From contig CAJNDS010002374.1 in the NCBI GenBank assembly GCA_905221605.1, positions 184,001 through 248,000 of the forward strand: DNA of 64,000 bases. The letters run 5' to 3'. Position 1 is the stretch's first letter. Each line of letters opens with the position of its first letter. The DNA comes from Symbiodinium natans (Eukaryota > Sar > Dinophyceae > Suessiales > Symbiodiniaceae). The notes under the pieces were generated by a model that had not been told where the DNA came from, did no database searches, and worked only from the letters and a program-made list of their open reading frames with translations. The position numbers were made by a program, and so were the translations under genes. Below, in pieces: positions 32,561 to 43,553 of the stretch.

Positions 32561-35330
32561 CTTTCTATCACCTAAGTGCAGGGCTTTCGGTCCTGTGGCT
32601 CTTACCACAACATCTCATATGGCGTGACAAAATCAACGGACCCCTAACACACTGCCAGGTCGGAGTCTCTGCATGGCCTGCGGTATAGCCTCCGTTGGGG
32701 CGAGGAGGTCGACGGTGCATGTGGGCGCTTGTCCAACCCCGGCTTTACAGCGTTGTTCTGCGCCGTCTGCTCGAATGTGGTCTGCATGGACCCCTTTCGG
32801 GTCCGGAAGCTGGTGGTTGGCATTTGCCAACTGGCAGGGAATCTACCCCCTTCTTGCAGTCCATGCAAGGCAGGCGGCAGGTGCAGTGTTGGGAGGTGGG
32901 ACGGCCAGCCACATCAGAATCGCGTGTCGTGGATGTTCTCCAGACGGGCCCAGTGACTTAACTTGCCTGAGGGCTTGACACACATGACGCGCCCGTGTGC
33001 CTGCATCCAGTTGCGTGGCAGATCGAAGCATCGCAGCGGTGTCCGGAAATGGTGCGCCTGCCTCCACATGCCTCCTGCTTAGCCCAGGGCCCAAGGGCCA
33101 CACATCCAAGCTTTTGAAGCCGACGATCGCTAGCAAGAAATTGCAGTTGTTTACTAGTGTACCGAGGAGACGAGCCTTTTGTGGAGTGATGGCGCCTGAG
33201 CAAGGTTGCGCCTAGGTCAGATTGGGAGCCCCCGAGGGCCCCGAGCGTCCCGAGCGCCCCGAGCGCCCCTCCATGGCCTTCGCTCTCGAAGACCTGCGAC
33301 TTGGCAAACTGCAATTCGCTTGACCTGAAAAGCTGCAGGCATGCTCGGCATGCACTCATTCTCCAGCGCGCAGAAGAGAAGCAACGCGAGAGCCCTGCTT
33401 CAGCGATCCGAGCTGCTGTGGTGGCAACGTGGCCCGAGGCCATGTCAGGCAAAATGATGCAAAATGCTAAGAACCGCTGAGAGCCCGAGCGGTGCTTTCT
33501 GTCGGCAAGCCTCGGCTCAGCCACCCCGCCTAAGGAGGTTCACACGTCTTCGGTGCCGAGTTCCCGCGTACGCGTCTCGCGGCACCCATGAAAACCCCGT
33601 GCCCCGGAAAAGTTCCGCCAGATGCACTGTGGGCGCACGCGGCGCGCTGTGTGCATTGCGATGTCGAGCGCTTCTCTCAGCCAACAGAATGACCGCTTGC
33701 AAAGCCCAGAACCCTTGCCCGCTGATGCTATTCACGCTTTAAACAGCTGTAACCGAGCATATCCTAAGGTTTTAAGGGCTTCTCTCAGCTCAGGGAATTG
33801 AGACTTGCATGCCAAGTATGCTTTCATTCCTTCGTCGTTGAGGCAGCCGAAGAGTGCGAGACGGTTCTTTTCAGCGTGTCCTCTTGAAAAGGCAAATGGC
33901 AGGCAACTGCTTCAAAGTATCGACCTGCCACGAAGCAGATGGTCTTGCTTCTGCGGTTCGGGTGATGTAAGCCCGCACTTTTCATAGTTCAAAGGGCCAA
34001 CGGTGAGGTCACACCAACTCTCGAGACTTGGGAGTGTGTGAGAAAGGTGAAGAACACCTGCAAGCGCAAGGAACACATCGGTCCGGCCATCGGCTCGCTC
34101 CCTGCGCTCCCAGCGCTGCCTGTGCTCCCTGTGGACTCTGCGAGCTGCAAACAGTGGAATGCCAGAAGTTTCTGCCTTGCCGCGATCTCATGATCTCTGC
34201 CATTCTGAGAAAGCCGAAGGGGCATGAGTCATGAGTCTCATGAGTGCTCCTTGCTGCGCATAGCATGGCATAGCCTGTCTTCTGACAAAGCTCGAAGAAC
34301 ACTCCCATACACCACCTTCCACTTTTTCCTGCGCGCTGCCACCCCTACCGCGCTGGAGCAGCCTTGTCAGAAGGAGGCGAGAGCGGGATGAGGGGAACAC
34401 CGTCAAGATGCCGGACACTCTCACGGGTTTCGCCGGGCACTTGGCAATATGCGCCGGTGCCGTTCTTACATAAAGCAAGACGCTGCGTGTGAAGACTGCT
34501 GCGGGTGCCTCACAGGGTGCCCCATGCTTTTCGCGAGATCTGGCTTGTGCAGCAACCAGGGCGACTGCCGACACGCAGCTTTGAGCGATGGACAATCCCG
34601 AATCCGCTAATGCAGTTGCACGAACCGGTTAATTCTCGAGCTCTTCATTGTGCACCTCGGCGGCGTTTTGGCGCATTCTGCGCGTTCCTCAACACCGGCT
34701 GCACTTTCCATCGGCCACGTCTTGCAACTCTGCAGAGAGAGCTTGCTGCAAGTTGCCTTCAGTGGGTGGCCTTCCCAAAGCCTGCTTTTGAAGCTTTGGG
34801 CTTCATCCTTCAAAGAACTCTGATCGAGGCGAAGCCAGTGAAGCGGATGCTATGCGGTGCCATGACCTGGTGCTTTCGCTGGCAGAAAATGTCTGAGGCA
34901 AAAAGGGTTACGGGGCGGGTACGAGTCAGATCCACGAATTTCGAAGGCGTGAGAGCCTCAGTGAGAGCCTGAGAGCTTCGTCCCGAAGGCTTGCATACAT
35001 TTGCCCCATGCGAGCTTCTCAAGACAACACACCGCAGGCAAGCACAGATCCGCACAGCGCATCGTTGTAAATGTTAGCCATGAAGACTTGCAAGGGCACA
35101 TGAATCGTGAGTCCCCGTTGCCCAGTTGCTTCTACTTCTAGGACTGACCGCCATGGACGTGGGACTTGCGGCCACGTATGGGGCGATCAACAGCTCTCCG
35201 ACGATCTCCACGCTGACGCTCCTGTCTGGAAAGCATGAGAATCTCGGCCCAGAAGGTTTTTTTTTGCAGTGTTCCCAGTGTTCCTTTTGCATTTGCGGTT
35301 GTAGGGGTTCTTGTTTCTTTCAAAGAGTTC
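32561..35330. other. No gene recognised
   Basis: Short overlapping frames only. A small GAGCGCCCC minisatellite lies at about 33238-33272. The 155-codon plus frame 34505-34972 has no motif, is opposed by open minus frames and is not called. Confidence 0.45.
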
Positions 35331-35340
35331 CGACGTAGCT

Positions 35341-35560
35341 CTGGCCGGGTCCCTGGACTCTTTGTCTGCCCCGCTGGTCTCCCCTTTGTCATTTTTGCCC
35401 CGTTTCTGTGTGGCCTCGGCCGGGTCCCTGGACTCCTTGTCTCCAAGGGGCCCAGGTGAAGGAGGACCAGGAGGGGAGACAAGCAAGAATCCAGGGACCC
35501 GGCCAAGGAGGAACCAAAACCCGCTTCATGTGGTCTCGACCGGGTCCCTGGGCCTGCCTT
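35341..35560. repeat. GGCCGGGTCCCTGGACTC repeats forming a long hairpin
   Basis: The word CCGGGTCCCTGG occurs directly at about 35346, 35420 and 35540 and inverted at about 35491-35502. The copies at 35412-35444 and 35473-35508 form arms of about 30 bp (one 3-base insertion, few mismatches) around a loop of about 28 bases. Confidence 0.8.
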
Positions 35561-35816
35561 CAATGGCCTCCTTTCGTCGGCTTGGTCTTGTGCTTCGGTT
35601 CCTGCGGTTCGATTTGGTTCGGGAAGCTTGCTGAAAGTTTTGCGTGGCTCCTTCCGCATTCTCTTTCGGGGAAAAGCCCGTTGAACTGCAGTCTGTGAAC
35701 GCACCAGACGACCCTTAACTGTTTGGAGTCTTCATTGGCGGGGTCTTGTTGTTCTATGTTCAGTGCGGCCCCGTCGTAGTGAGTGCACAATGCACGGAGA
35801 ATCGACATTCTGCCAG

Positions 35817-37493
35817 TCCTCAGCCGCCCTGAGGATGCTCGAAGCAGAGCTGCGGAAGGCCGTGGATGCGCTGGTGGACATGAACCCGGTGCTGTCTGGC
35901 CGCGTATGGCAGAAAGACGGTCGCATCCTGCTGGAGACCAAGGCGCATGAAGAGTTCCTCCGCGTGTACCCCGCGCCCTCAGAAGCTGCGCAAGCTGCGC
36001 CGGCTTCACTCGAGGAGTTGGACTTGAAGTCGAAGATCCGGTTCCTTGAGGCGGTGGAGGTCTCACTTTGTTCGCCCATGGACGGGCGCTTCACGCTGGG
36101 ACACGGCAGCCAGGTCTTCCTGGTGGAGTTGATGAAGTTGAAGGAAGACATGTGGGTCATAGGCATTCACCTGTCGCACATTGTGGGGGACATCCAGACG
36201 TTCTACGATTTGGTGGAGCAGCTGAATGCACTGCTGAAAGGTGAGAAGCCCGAGCCGCTTGTTTGGGACAGCGACTGGAGGCTCAAAGTCGATCTTTTCC
36301 CCGACTCGCTCAGCGAGAGAGATCGCCGAAACCTGCGCTGGGGTATCTTGGGATGGCTCTGTCAGAAGCTCTGCGGCCCAAGGCGCCTGTGCCATGTCTC
36401 CGTACTCTCCAAGCCGCAACTCGAGGAGAAGAAGAAGGAGCTGGGTGAGCGTCTCTCCAGCAACGACCTGGTCTGTGCGGCCCTTTCCCGGGCCATTCGA
36501 GGCTCGAACGGGACAGGGTCGGAGAGGGCAGAGAGAGCAGAGGGGCGGGGGGGCAGAGGGAGAGAGAGCAGCCAATGCCAGAGCAGTTGAAAGCAGCCTG
36601 CGGATGCTTCAGTGTCCGTGCGGGGGAGGAGTTTCACAGTCCGGGGCAAGCGAGAGTGAGGATGTGGGTTCCTCCCCAAAAGTCTGTGCGCTGCCGTGGA
36701 GGTTCCGACATTATGAATCTGGCCGTGAACCTGCGGAAGCGAGCGGGGCAAGCACAAGGGCAAAGAGTCGCCGGGAACTTCTGGCAGACGGTGGCCCTGG
36801 ACCACGATGCCGCCAAGGACCCCCAGACGATCCGGCAGCACCTCCCCAAGCTTCAGTTCTTCAAGACCGACGAGATGCCTTTTTGGCCCTTTGGACATCT
36901 TCCTCTCACATTTTTTTTGGCACAGAGAGAGGGCCCTTCTTGTTGTTTTTGTGTTTCATCTTTTCAGGTGCTGATGGTATGTAAGTATGTGCGAATGTGC
37001 CCGTGTGAATTTGGCTGCAGAGATTGTCGGGGTCTCCTCGGCAGGCCCTATGCCCTTGGGCGCTACAGCTTCGTCACCAACTGGACGGCTTGCACGCGCC
37101 ATCTCTCGATTCCGGGATTGACCGTGCAATGCCATCTCCCCCATTCGAACTTCCTCAAGGCTCAGCAGCAAACAGCCTAAGAGTTGCAACAAGGCGCTGT
37201 CATGTCCTCCCTCCTTTCTTCATTTGAAGCTGAGCTCCCTGCGGTCTCCCCTTTCAGCCTCAGGGTACCCCGACGAACGTGGCGGTCGTCGCCTGGAAGC
37301 ATTCTTCCAGTTTCGTGAGTGAGAGAGTTGAGGGAGTGGCAGAGGCAGAGGGGGAGGGAGGGGACAACGGAGAAAGCAACTCTCAGATGAGAGACCATAG
37401 GAAGACTCGAGCATGTGGGTTTTGGGAAGCTTGACCAATGAGATTTTCCACGTCGACGCCGAGACTCTGGGGCTCAGCCACAATGCCCCTTGA
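35817..37493 (+). CDS. BAHD-like acyltransferase (HxxxD family), multi-exon, partial
   Basis: Likely transfers an acyl group from an acyl-CoA to an alcohol or amine; the substrate cannot be told. Five phase-consistent exons are proposed: 35817-36501, 36702-36873, 37045-37159, 37264-37314 and 37443-37493 (stop). Exon 1 reads PVLSGRVWQKDGR, the PLAGR-like start region, then the catalytic HxxxD as HIVGD within IHLSHIVGD, and SSNDLVCAALSRAI. Exon 2 reads AVNLRKR and AGNFW, matching the family's VD/NxRxR and GYFGN region. Exon 3 reads FVTNWT, the position of the family's SW segment before DFGWG, which is not conserved here. Donors are GC (GAG|GCTCGA, AAG|GCTCAG), GA and GT (TTC|GTGAGT). An N-terminal exon with the family's first ~50 residues should lie upstream and was not found. 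Membership is fairly sure; exon limits less so. Confidence 0.68.
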
Positions 37494-38280
37494 ACCGGAG
37501 AGACCGGACACGCGTTTTACCAGTTGTTTACCAGTGCTTACCAGTGCTTGCGCAGTGTTGGGGCTCGGACTCGAAGAGTCCAAGAAGGTCCCTCCAGCGA
37601 GCCTGGACACCACGGGGTTGCTGGGCCGGTGCCCCAGACACTCTAAACGCCTCTGAGCAGTGCGAATGCAGTCTCCCAATGCTCTCTTGCTGCTCTCTTA
37701 GGTGCGTTGACGCTCTGACTTGATCACCGTCCCCGCCGCATTCCTCCGCTGTCGCCTTCCGGGGCAAAAAAGGGGATTCCCTCCCACTGGGCTCAAGTGT
37801 TCTGCACAGATCTGCTGGCCTACTGGTCGATGAGACGTGGCAGTGTAGGGCCTAGGGTGTGAACGCAGCTGGCTTGAGTTTCCTGGTTAGCGGGCCTGCT
37901 TCTCGGGATCCCAATTTGCAGGCGCCGCGCCTCAAAAGGATTCCACGAGCTTCTGAAAAGATTCAAAGTGATTCCTCCTCCACCGTTTCGTGATTCGGCG
38001 AATTTCGGCGTGTTTTTTTTCGCACTTTCTCCCTGCAGGGCCTGGGATGCATGCGTCGCGCTGGCTGGTGACTACGGCAGCCTATGGCTCGGCGTGGAGC
38101 GCGCTGACTGCGTTGCCGGACGGGGAGAGGGAATGAAAAGCAGAAAGCATGGAGCAAAGCATCTTTTTACAGAGCAAGATGCCGCAAGAGCTGCTTTGTC
38201 GGAAGGCATCACGGCCGGAGACCTCTTGGCCGAACGCGAAGACGGTTAAATGCCATCAAGAGGCAGAGCTAAACATGCCC
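37494..38280 (+). other. Intergenic or undetected exons
   Basis: One well-biased piece at 38040-38145 follows CTCCCTGCAG and reads AWDACVALAGDYGSLWLGVE; it may be an upstream exon of the next gene, but no HisI or other histidine-pathway motif is recognisable in it. A second frame at 37555-37656 is also open. Otherwise nothing is seen. Confidence 0.35.
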
Positions 38281-38403
38281 TCGCAGTCTCGCTCTCTCTC
38301 TCTCTCTCTTTATCTTTTTTTTTTCTCGCTCTCTCTCTCTCTCTCTCGCTCTCCCTCTCCCTCTCCCTCTCCCCCTCCTCTCCCTACCCCTCTCCCTCCT
38401 TCC

Positions 38404-38452
<49 letters not shown>

Positions 38453-38453
38453 A
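38281..38453. repeat. CT microsatellite before the HisE-like gene
   Basis: Almost pure C/T for ~170 bases. The first AG after it opens the HisE-like exon, so the tract may act as an extreme polypyrimidine tract of an intron. Confidence 0.8.
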
Positions 38454-38477
38454 CGTCGTATCTGCGACCCCGCGGAG

Positions 38478-39514
38478 GCGCCGGCGGCTGGCTTCGACAA
38501 GCTCGATCGCCTCTGGCACACCATCGAGGAGAGGAAGGCGATCGAGCGAGAGAGGGAGAGAGATTACAATTGAGCAGCTCTGCCCCAGTGATCCTCAGTG
38601 CAAGCCAGCTGGAAATGTAACATAATGTAACACTCTACTTGGACACTGCAACTATCGCGTAGGGGCCGGTTGCCAGTTGCAGGCACGCACCCAAGACGCC
38701 GGCCGCTCCTGGACCAGCTCCGTGTCATCTGTGTCACTGAGTCCTATGTCGCTGCATCTCTGCAAGCTTTCCCCTGCGGTGACAGGACCGCGCGCCTGCT
38801 CGCCAAGGGCACCGACAAGTGCGCGCAGAAGGCGAGGGGAAGGAAAACCCTCATGGGAGGAGCTTTCAAGTCATGAGCTGCGACGTCAGCTTTTTGTCTA
38901 GGTCGGAGAGGAGGCCACGGAGGTCTGCATAGAGGCGCTCTCCATGCTGAAGGGGGCGTCACTCACCGCTTTCCCATGTTTCATTTCTTCCTCGCGCTTC
39001 GTTCTTTGAGTTGCGCATTTGCATTTGTCACTTGGTCCTAGCGTTTTTGAAGTTTCCAGAATTGCTCTCTCCATCTTTTGCCAGGCGGCAGCCCGGAGAC
39101 CCACAGGCGTGGTGAAGGAGTCTGCCGACCTGGCCGGGGCCATCGTTGCTTTTTCTTTGCCGTGTGATTGGCTGGGAAGATGGGGCTTAGCGAATCTCTC
39201 TGCGACTTCGTTGGCCTGTGCCTGCGCACTGTGTTGCATCACATTGCATCGGCTTTTCGCGCAGCTCTTCCACCTCCTGGTGTTGTGGGCATCCATGGGC
39301 ATCGAGCCCGGGCAGGTGTGAGCGCCTCAGGTCTATCTGGCTCCAGGATGTGTGTCAGAATGTGTGTTGTCTGACATGGCAGAGGCTTGATGAGCTGGCA
39401 CGGAGGGAGGCCGCCCCAAACATCCCCAAACCCTTGCAGCGAAACCCGCGAGCACAGCGCATTCGTGTTGCCCGATGTTGCTCCTGTCTACCAGGGCACC
39501 AGCGGTGTCGATGA
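38478..39514 (+). CDS. hisE: HisE-like phosphoribosyl-ATP pyrophosphohydrolase, six exons
   Basis: The enzyme hydrolyses phosphoribosyl-ATP to phosphoribosyl-AMP, step 2 of histidine synthesis. Exons 38478-38537, 38742-38831, 38902-38955, 39085-39132, 39265-39315 and 39383-39514 are all phase 0. Their products line up in order with the HisE family: LDRLWHTIEERK (LxxLxxTIxxRK), SYVA and LLAKGTDKCAQK, VGEEATEVCIEAL (metal/substrate-binding VGEEATE), VVKESADL (ExADL), LFHLLVLWASMGIEPGQ, and LDELARREA (the terminal LAELxRRE). Donors are GC four times (AAG|GCGATC, AAG|GCGAGG, GGG|GCGTCA, CTG|GCCGGG) and GT once. Oddities: an insertion of ~10 residues (QAFPCGDRTA) between SYVA and LLAKG, and a Cys/Arg-rich tail of ~30 residues. 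The start exon is missing; in plants and bacteria a HisI domain often precedes HisE, and none was found here. Confidence 0.78.
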
Positions 39515-40574
39515 GAAGGAGTCACGCCCACGATGAGGCCCTGTGACTACATCTTGTTGTCACAAGTCGACCCGAAAGTAAACTCAGAGACGCATCTTTT
39601 TGCTTCCGCTCCACAGGTGACAACCACCAACAGTGAGGAAGAGCGAACGACAGTGTCCGATGATAAATTTCGGTTAGGCAAGTGCCCGTTTCCAACCTTT
39701 CGGCCTGTAGGGCCCGGGAACGGGTGCTCACCGCACTGTGCGGCTTCGCAAAAAGGCTTGAACCATTGTGTCACCTGCTGTCCGTGCAAACTGTCTGCTT
39801 CACGAAGACGTGGTAAAAAACAGCATGTTAATCAAACACTCGTCGAGCCACTATAGAGGCTCTATTCTTGAGGGTCTAGCCGACTGGCGCTCAGGTGGAG
39901 TGGGAAGGCGGGACAGGCGATACGGATCGGGATCGATACGCATCGATTCGGTGTTGTTCTTGAATGTCAAGACGCACCATCTAAGCCCGCTACAACAGCG
40001 GCCGGTAGTGCACCAGTACCATGTACCATTGCACGCTGTGCTGTACAGTATGAGGTCAAAATGCGGAGCGGCAGCGGGGTGGTGGGGGGGCAGAGCAAAG
40101 GCTTGACTTGACTCGAGATGGCATGATCCGGGATTCCCAACCGTTGCCGTCCAACCTCTCAAAGCTGGGCAACAGTGGGTTGTCCGGGAACTCCAAGGCC
40201 CTTCCAGGTAGGCCGCGTTTGCTCGGAGACCCCTGAACCTGTCAGAGGATGGCGGGCGCAGCGGGCAAGGCTGCGGCGCGCGGCAGGCGAGATCAGATCC
40301 GCTCCTGGTAGTTCCTGAACTACCAGTGTTTTGTTGTGAGAGGGCATCTCAGCTTATCGTTCTGCGGTTCCACAGGCTCCGATGGCTGGCAGCCGTGGCT
40401 TGGAAGAGGGATGTTCGCTCATAATTATTTCGTTTGGCTTGAAACGAATTCAAGACACAATGTGACTCGACACTTGAGACCGACGGCCAGCCTCGTCTCC
40501 GCCATTTTATTCTGTCTCTCTCTCTCTCTCTCTCTCTGTGCGAGTCAAAAGTCTAGGTATGTAACGGGCTTCCG
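39515..40574. other. No gene recognised
   Basis: Open frames are short and contradictory. A CT microsatellite lies at 40514-40540. Confidence 0.45.
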
Positions 40575-41110
40575 GGCGTCTTTCCGCGACATAGGGCTTG
40601 TAACAAAGCCGTTCTCCTTGCGACAAGCAGCGTCCGCGACAAACCTGCGCGACAAGCCTCCGCGACAAGCCTGTGCGACAAGCCCCTTCTTATATGAGTA
40701 TGCCATGTCGCTACGCAGGCAAGCATTTGTGAGCTCTTCTTTGGAACTGTGCAGGTGAAGCCCTGAATGCAACGGTTATGGGTACCCGCTCCGCGACATG
40801 CCCTGCGACATACCGCGACATACCCGCGACAAGTCATCAAGTGGCCCTGGCCAATACTTACCTGTTTTCCGATCGCCTCATGTGTCGCGAGAAGCCGCGC
40901 CAATTGGGGGCACCTGTGGTGCAGGTCAGGCAGGGTTGAGAAGTCGGCTATAGTTCGGCTATGTTGCTGTTGAAGTACGGATTTCATATTACCCTCTTCA
41001 AGAGCAGCGTGCGAAACAGCCGCGACAAACCCCGCGACATACGTATGAAACAAGTGGGCGCGACATACGCATGTAACACAGGCGGGGGGCGGGACACCGC
41101 GACATACCCC
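40575..41110. repeat. Cluster of GCGACA(A/T) motifs
   Basis: The word CGCGACAA/CGCGACAT occurs at least 14 times on the plus strand in three groups (about 40580-40685, 40790-40835, 41020-41105), mostly with spacings of 11-15 bases and variable flanks such as GCCT or ATACC. It is direct rather than inverted. Confidence 0.75.
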
Positions 41111-42140
41111 CATTTAGACCCACAGCCCTCTCTCTCTCTGTCGAAAGATGAGGTTCTTGCGGCCCTGCTGGCCTGCCTGGCGCCGCGAAGCTTCTGTGCA
41201 AGGCCGGGGGGGATCATCCCTGAGAGTCCTTCCGTCCCTTTTCCCCCCATGAACGGCCCTGAGCCTTAAGCCATTCTCTCTTTATGTTTTCCTCCCTTCG
41301 CCGCCCCCTCGACCCCTCTTTGTGTGTGAAGCAGAAAGAGGGTGGTGTGATGGTGTACGGAGGCCCGGCGGGGCCACGCTGGCAGGCCGGAGCCCCGCTC
41401 TGGTGGTGCTTTTGGCTCTTCATGATTTTGTTTTTTCTTCTTCTTCTTTCTTTACCCTTCTTGTTGGCGGCTTTGTTTTGTTGTTGCAACACTCTTGCAG
41501 ATTTTGAGGGTTAGGGTTGTCGATGTGCTTTGCGAGCTGTTCTTCCTCCCGCGATGTCTTCTGCCCTCAGCCCAGGCCAGAAGCCTCCCGGTTTCTTGAC
41601 CCAGGCCCTCAGAATTTGTTTTTGATCTTCTGGTGACTTGAAAAAGTGGCCCCTGCGAGCAATTGCTGTTCCTCTGCCAGGCGACAACAGCGTCCGGCCA
41701 CTTGCCTTCGCGCGGTGACCTCACAGGCCTGATCAGAACAGCAGCGGATCCCTTTACTTCTCATTCTTCATGTTTCTCTATCGTTTCCTCTCTCTGTTTT
41801 TCTGTTGCTCTTATTTCTCACGCTACCTCTTCCTACTTCTATTATCATTCTTTTTTCATTCATCTTTCACGACCTCCTTCTCTCTTCTCTCTTTTTGCTC
41901 CTCTCTTCTCTTTTATCACACCAGCTCTCCTTTTCTTCTTCAGAGGCTTCAGGGCCCAGGCGCGGGACTTCGGCGGCCAGCGCTCCGAGGACTTGTAGAT
42001 GTCGTAAATTTTCAAGGTTTAGAAGTGCCTCATAAACCTCTTGAAGTGCCTTTTGTTCTCCACACCTCACCTCAGCAACACTCCTTTTGTGATACGCTCT
42101 GAGCTCCCCCCTCTGCTCCCTCTTCGCTTTTGCCCCCCCC
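41111..42140. other. No gene confidently recognised; CT-rich 41740-41950
   Basis: A CT-rich tract leads to TTCTTCAG and a short well-biased frame (41942-41998, FRAQARDFGGQRSEDL, stop) that could be a terminal exon. The opposite strand is also open (ENLRHLQVLGALAAEV), so the strand is undecided. Confidence 0.3.
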
Positions 42141-42975
42141 CCCCCCTCTCCTTTCGGCTCTTCGTTGTTGTGGAGAGGGGCTCCTCACCGCCTGCGTGGC
42201 TGCCCTGTCCACGTGTGCCATGTCGGTGCTGCAAACAGCCTGAAGCCCAGCCGGCCCAGCCCAGATGAGCCCAGATCAGCCCAGCGATTCGTTTTTGATG
42301 TTGCAGTTTGGTGTGGCATTTCTCGTCATTCTGCATGCGCTGCATCGTTGGACCTGACATTCGAAGCTTCTTTGCTTGCAGCGTCACGCAGCTGTTGCCA
42401 TGCCCTGGCCATGCCGCATGCCTGCCCCATGCCTGCCCCATGCCCCATGCCCCATGTCCCATGCCCCATGCTGTGCTGTACAGAAAGCCCGCAGCGAGTC
42501 ACGTATCTTTCGTTAAGACCGCTCAGCACGAGCCCCCCCGCGCTTCGGGCGCTCCGGTTTACCCCGAAGCCTGGATGGCGATGGCTCTCCAAGGTGGGAG
42601 AGCGGAGGAAGAAGTGAGGAAGGGGTGAGAAAAGGAGTGAGAGAGAAGAGGAGTGAGAAAAGGAGAGAGAGAGAGGGGGAGGTGAGAAGAGGAAGAAGGT
42701 GAGTGGGGAGAAAGACGAGTGTCGGTGAGGCTTCTTGGGCCCGGCTCGCCGTGCTCCTCGTGCCCTCGGTGCTCTCCTCCCTTCTCCGAGGCCCCGGAGA
42801 CACCTCTCTACTCTCTCTCTCTCTCTCTCTCTTCTTTCTCTTTTTTCTGTGGGATGTCTTGATTCTCCTTTCTAAGGACCTTCGCGTCCACCGAGGGCCC
42901 CTTCCTCTACCGCTTCAAAGCCAAGCGCCTGACCTGGAAGCCGGGCGCCCAGATCTCCAGCCGACGAGCGGAACC
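42141..42975 (+). CDS. Candidate exons of an unidentified membrane protein
   Basis: Two pieces have near-perfect G/C third positions. 42730-42790 follows a GAG acceptor and reads SWARLAVLLVPSVLSSLL, a possible membrane helix, ending in a GC-type donor (CGAG|GCCCCG). 42877 to about 42945 follows TCTAAG and reads FASTEGPFLYRFKAKRLTW. Weaker pieces at about 42180-42242 (LLTACVAALSTCAMSVLQTA) and 42303-42354 (FGVAFLVILHALHRW) are also hydrophobic. The phases of the two best exons do not fit each other directly, so they may not be adjacent. No family recognised. Confidence 0.33.
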
Positions 42976-42981
42976 GAAACG

Positions 42982-43140
42982 GAGAGAGACGCACAGAGAT
43001 AGAGAGACACAAAGAGCGAGGGAGAGAGAGAGAGAGAGAGTGAGAGTGCAGAAGAAGAAGAAGAAGAAGAAGAAGAAGAAGAAGAAGGAGAAGAAGGAGA
43101 AGACCAAGAAGAAAAAGAATACTAAGCTAAAAAGAAGAAG
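42982..43140. repeat. GA and GAA microsatellites
   Basis: GAGAGA (about 43018-43042) followed by (GAA)n (about 43048-43135), with lysine-rich reading on plus. Confidence 0.85.
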
Positions 43141-43553
43141 AATACTAGACATTTGCTGTGGGCGCCCCCCGCGCAGAGGGGGGGGGGGGGCCCGGGTGCA
43201 AGTACAGTGTAGTCCGGGGGGGCCCTCCTTCAAGCTCAGAAGGAAAAGCAGACACTTATTGAGAGAATCAATGCCAACCATGTTGCGGCTCAACGAACCC
43301 CACAGGTAGAGGAAGCAGAGACGAAACAGTAGAGCAAGATCATGTTGTCGTGGAGGAGAAGCTTGTCAAGCTTGTGCGTTTGCCCCCCCGCAGGCGTTGT
43401 GTGTTGGAGGTTGCTGCCAGCCTGTTTTGTGAGTGTGTCATATGGGTGACTGGTGGAGCTCCCCCACCCACTCGCTCCATCCCCTTCTTGTTGCAAAACT
43501 CGAGCTGGTGCTGATCTGACCCGTCGAAGAATGTTTGCACGTGACATCTTCGT
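43141..43553. other. No gene recognised
   Basis: A short G run lies at 43180-43191; no supported feature. Confidence 0.45.

Noticed and set aside
31918-32608. Proline-rich minus ORFs
   Set aside because: Driven by the poly-G tract and G-rich low-complexity sequence.
34505-34972. 155-codon plus ORF
   Set aside because: No motif, no splice context, opposing minus frames open.
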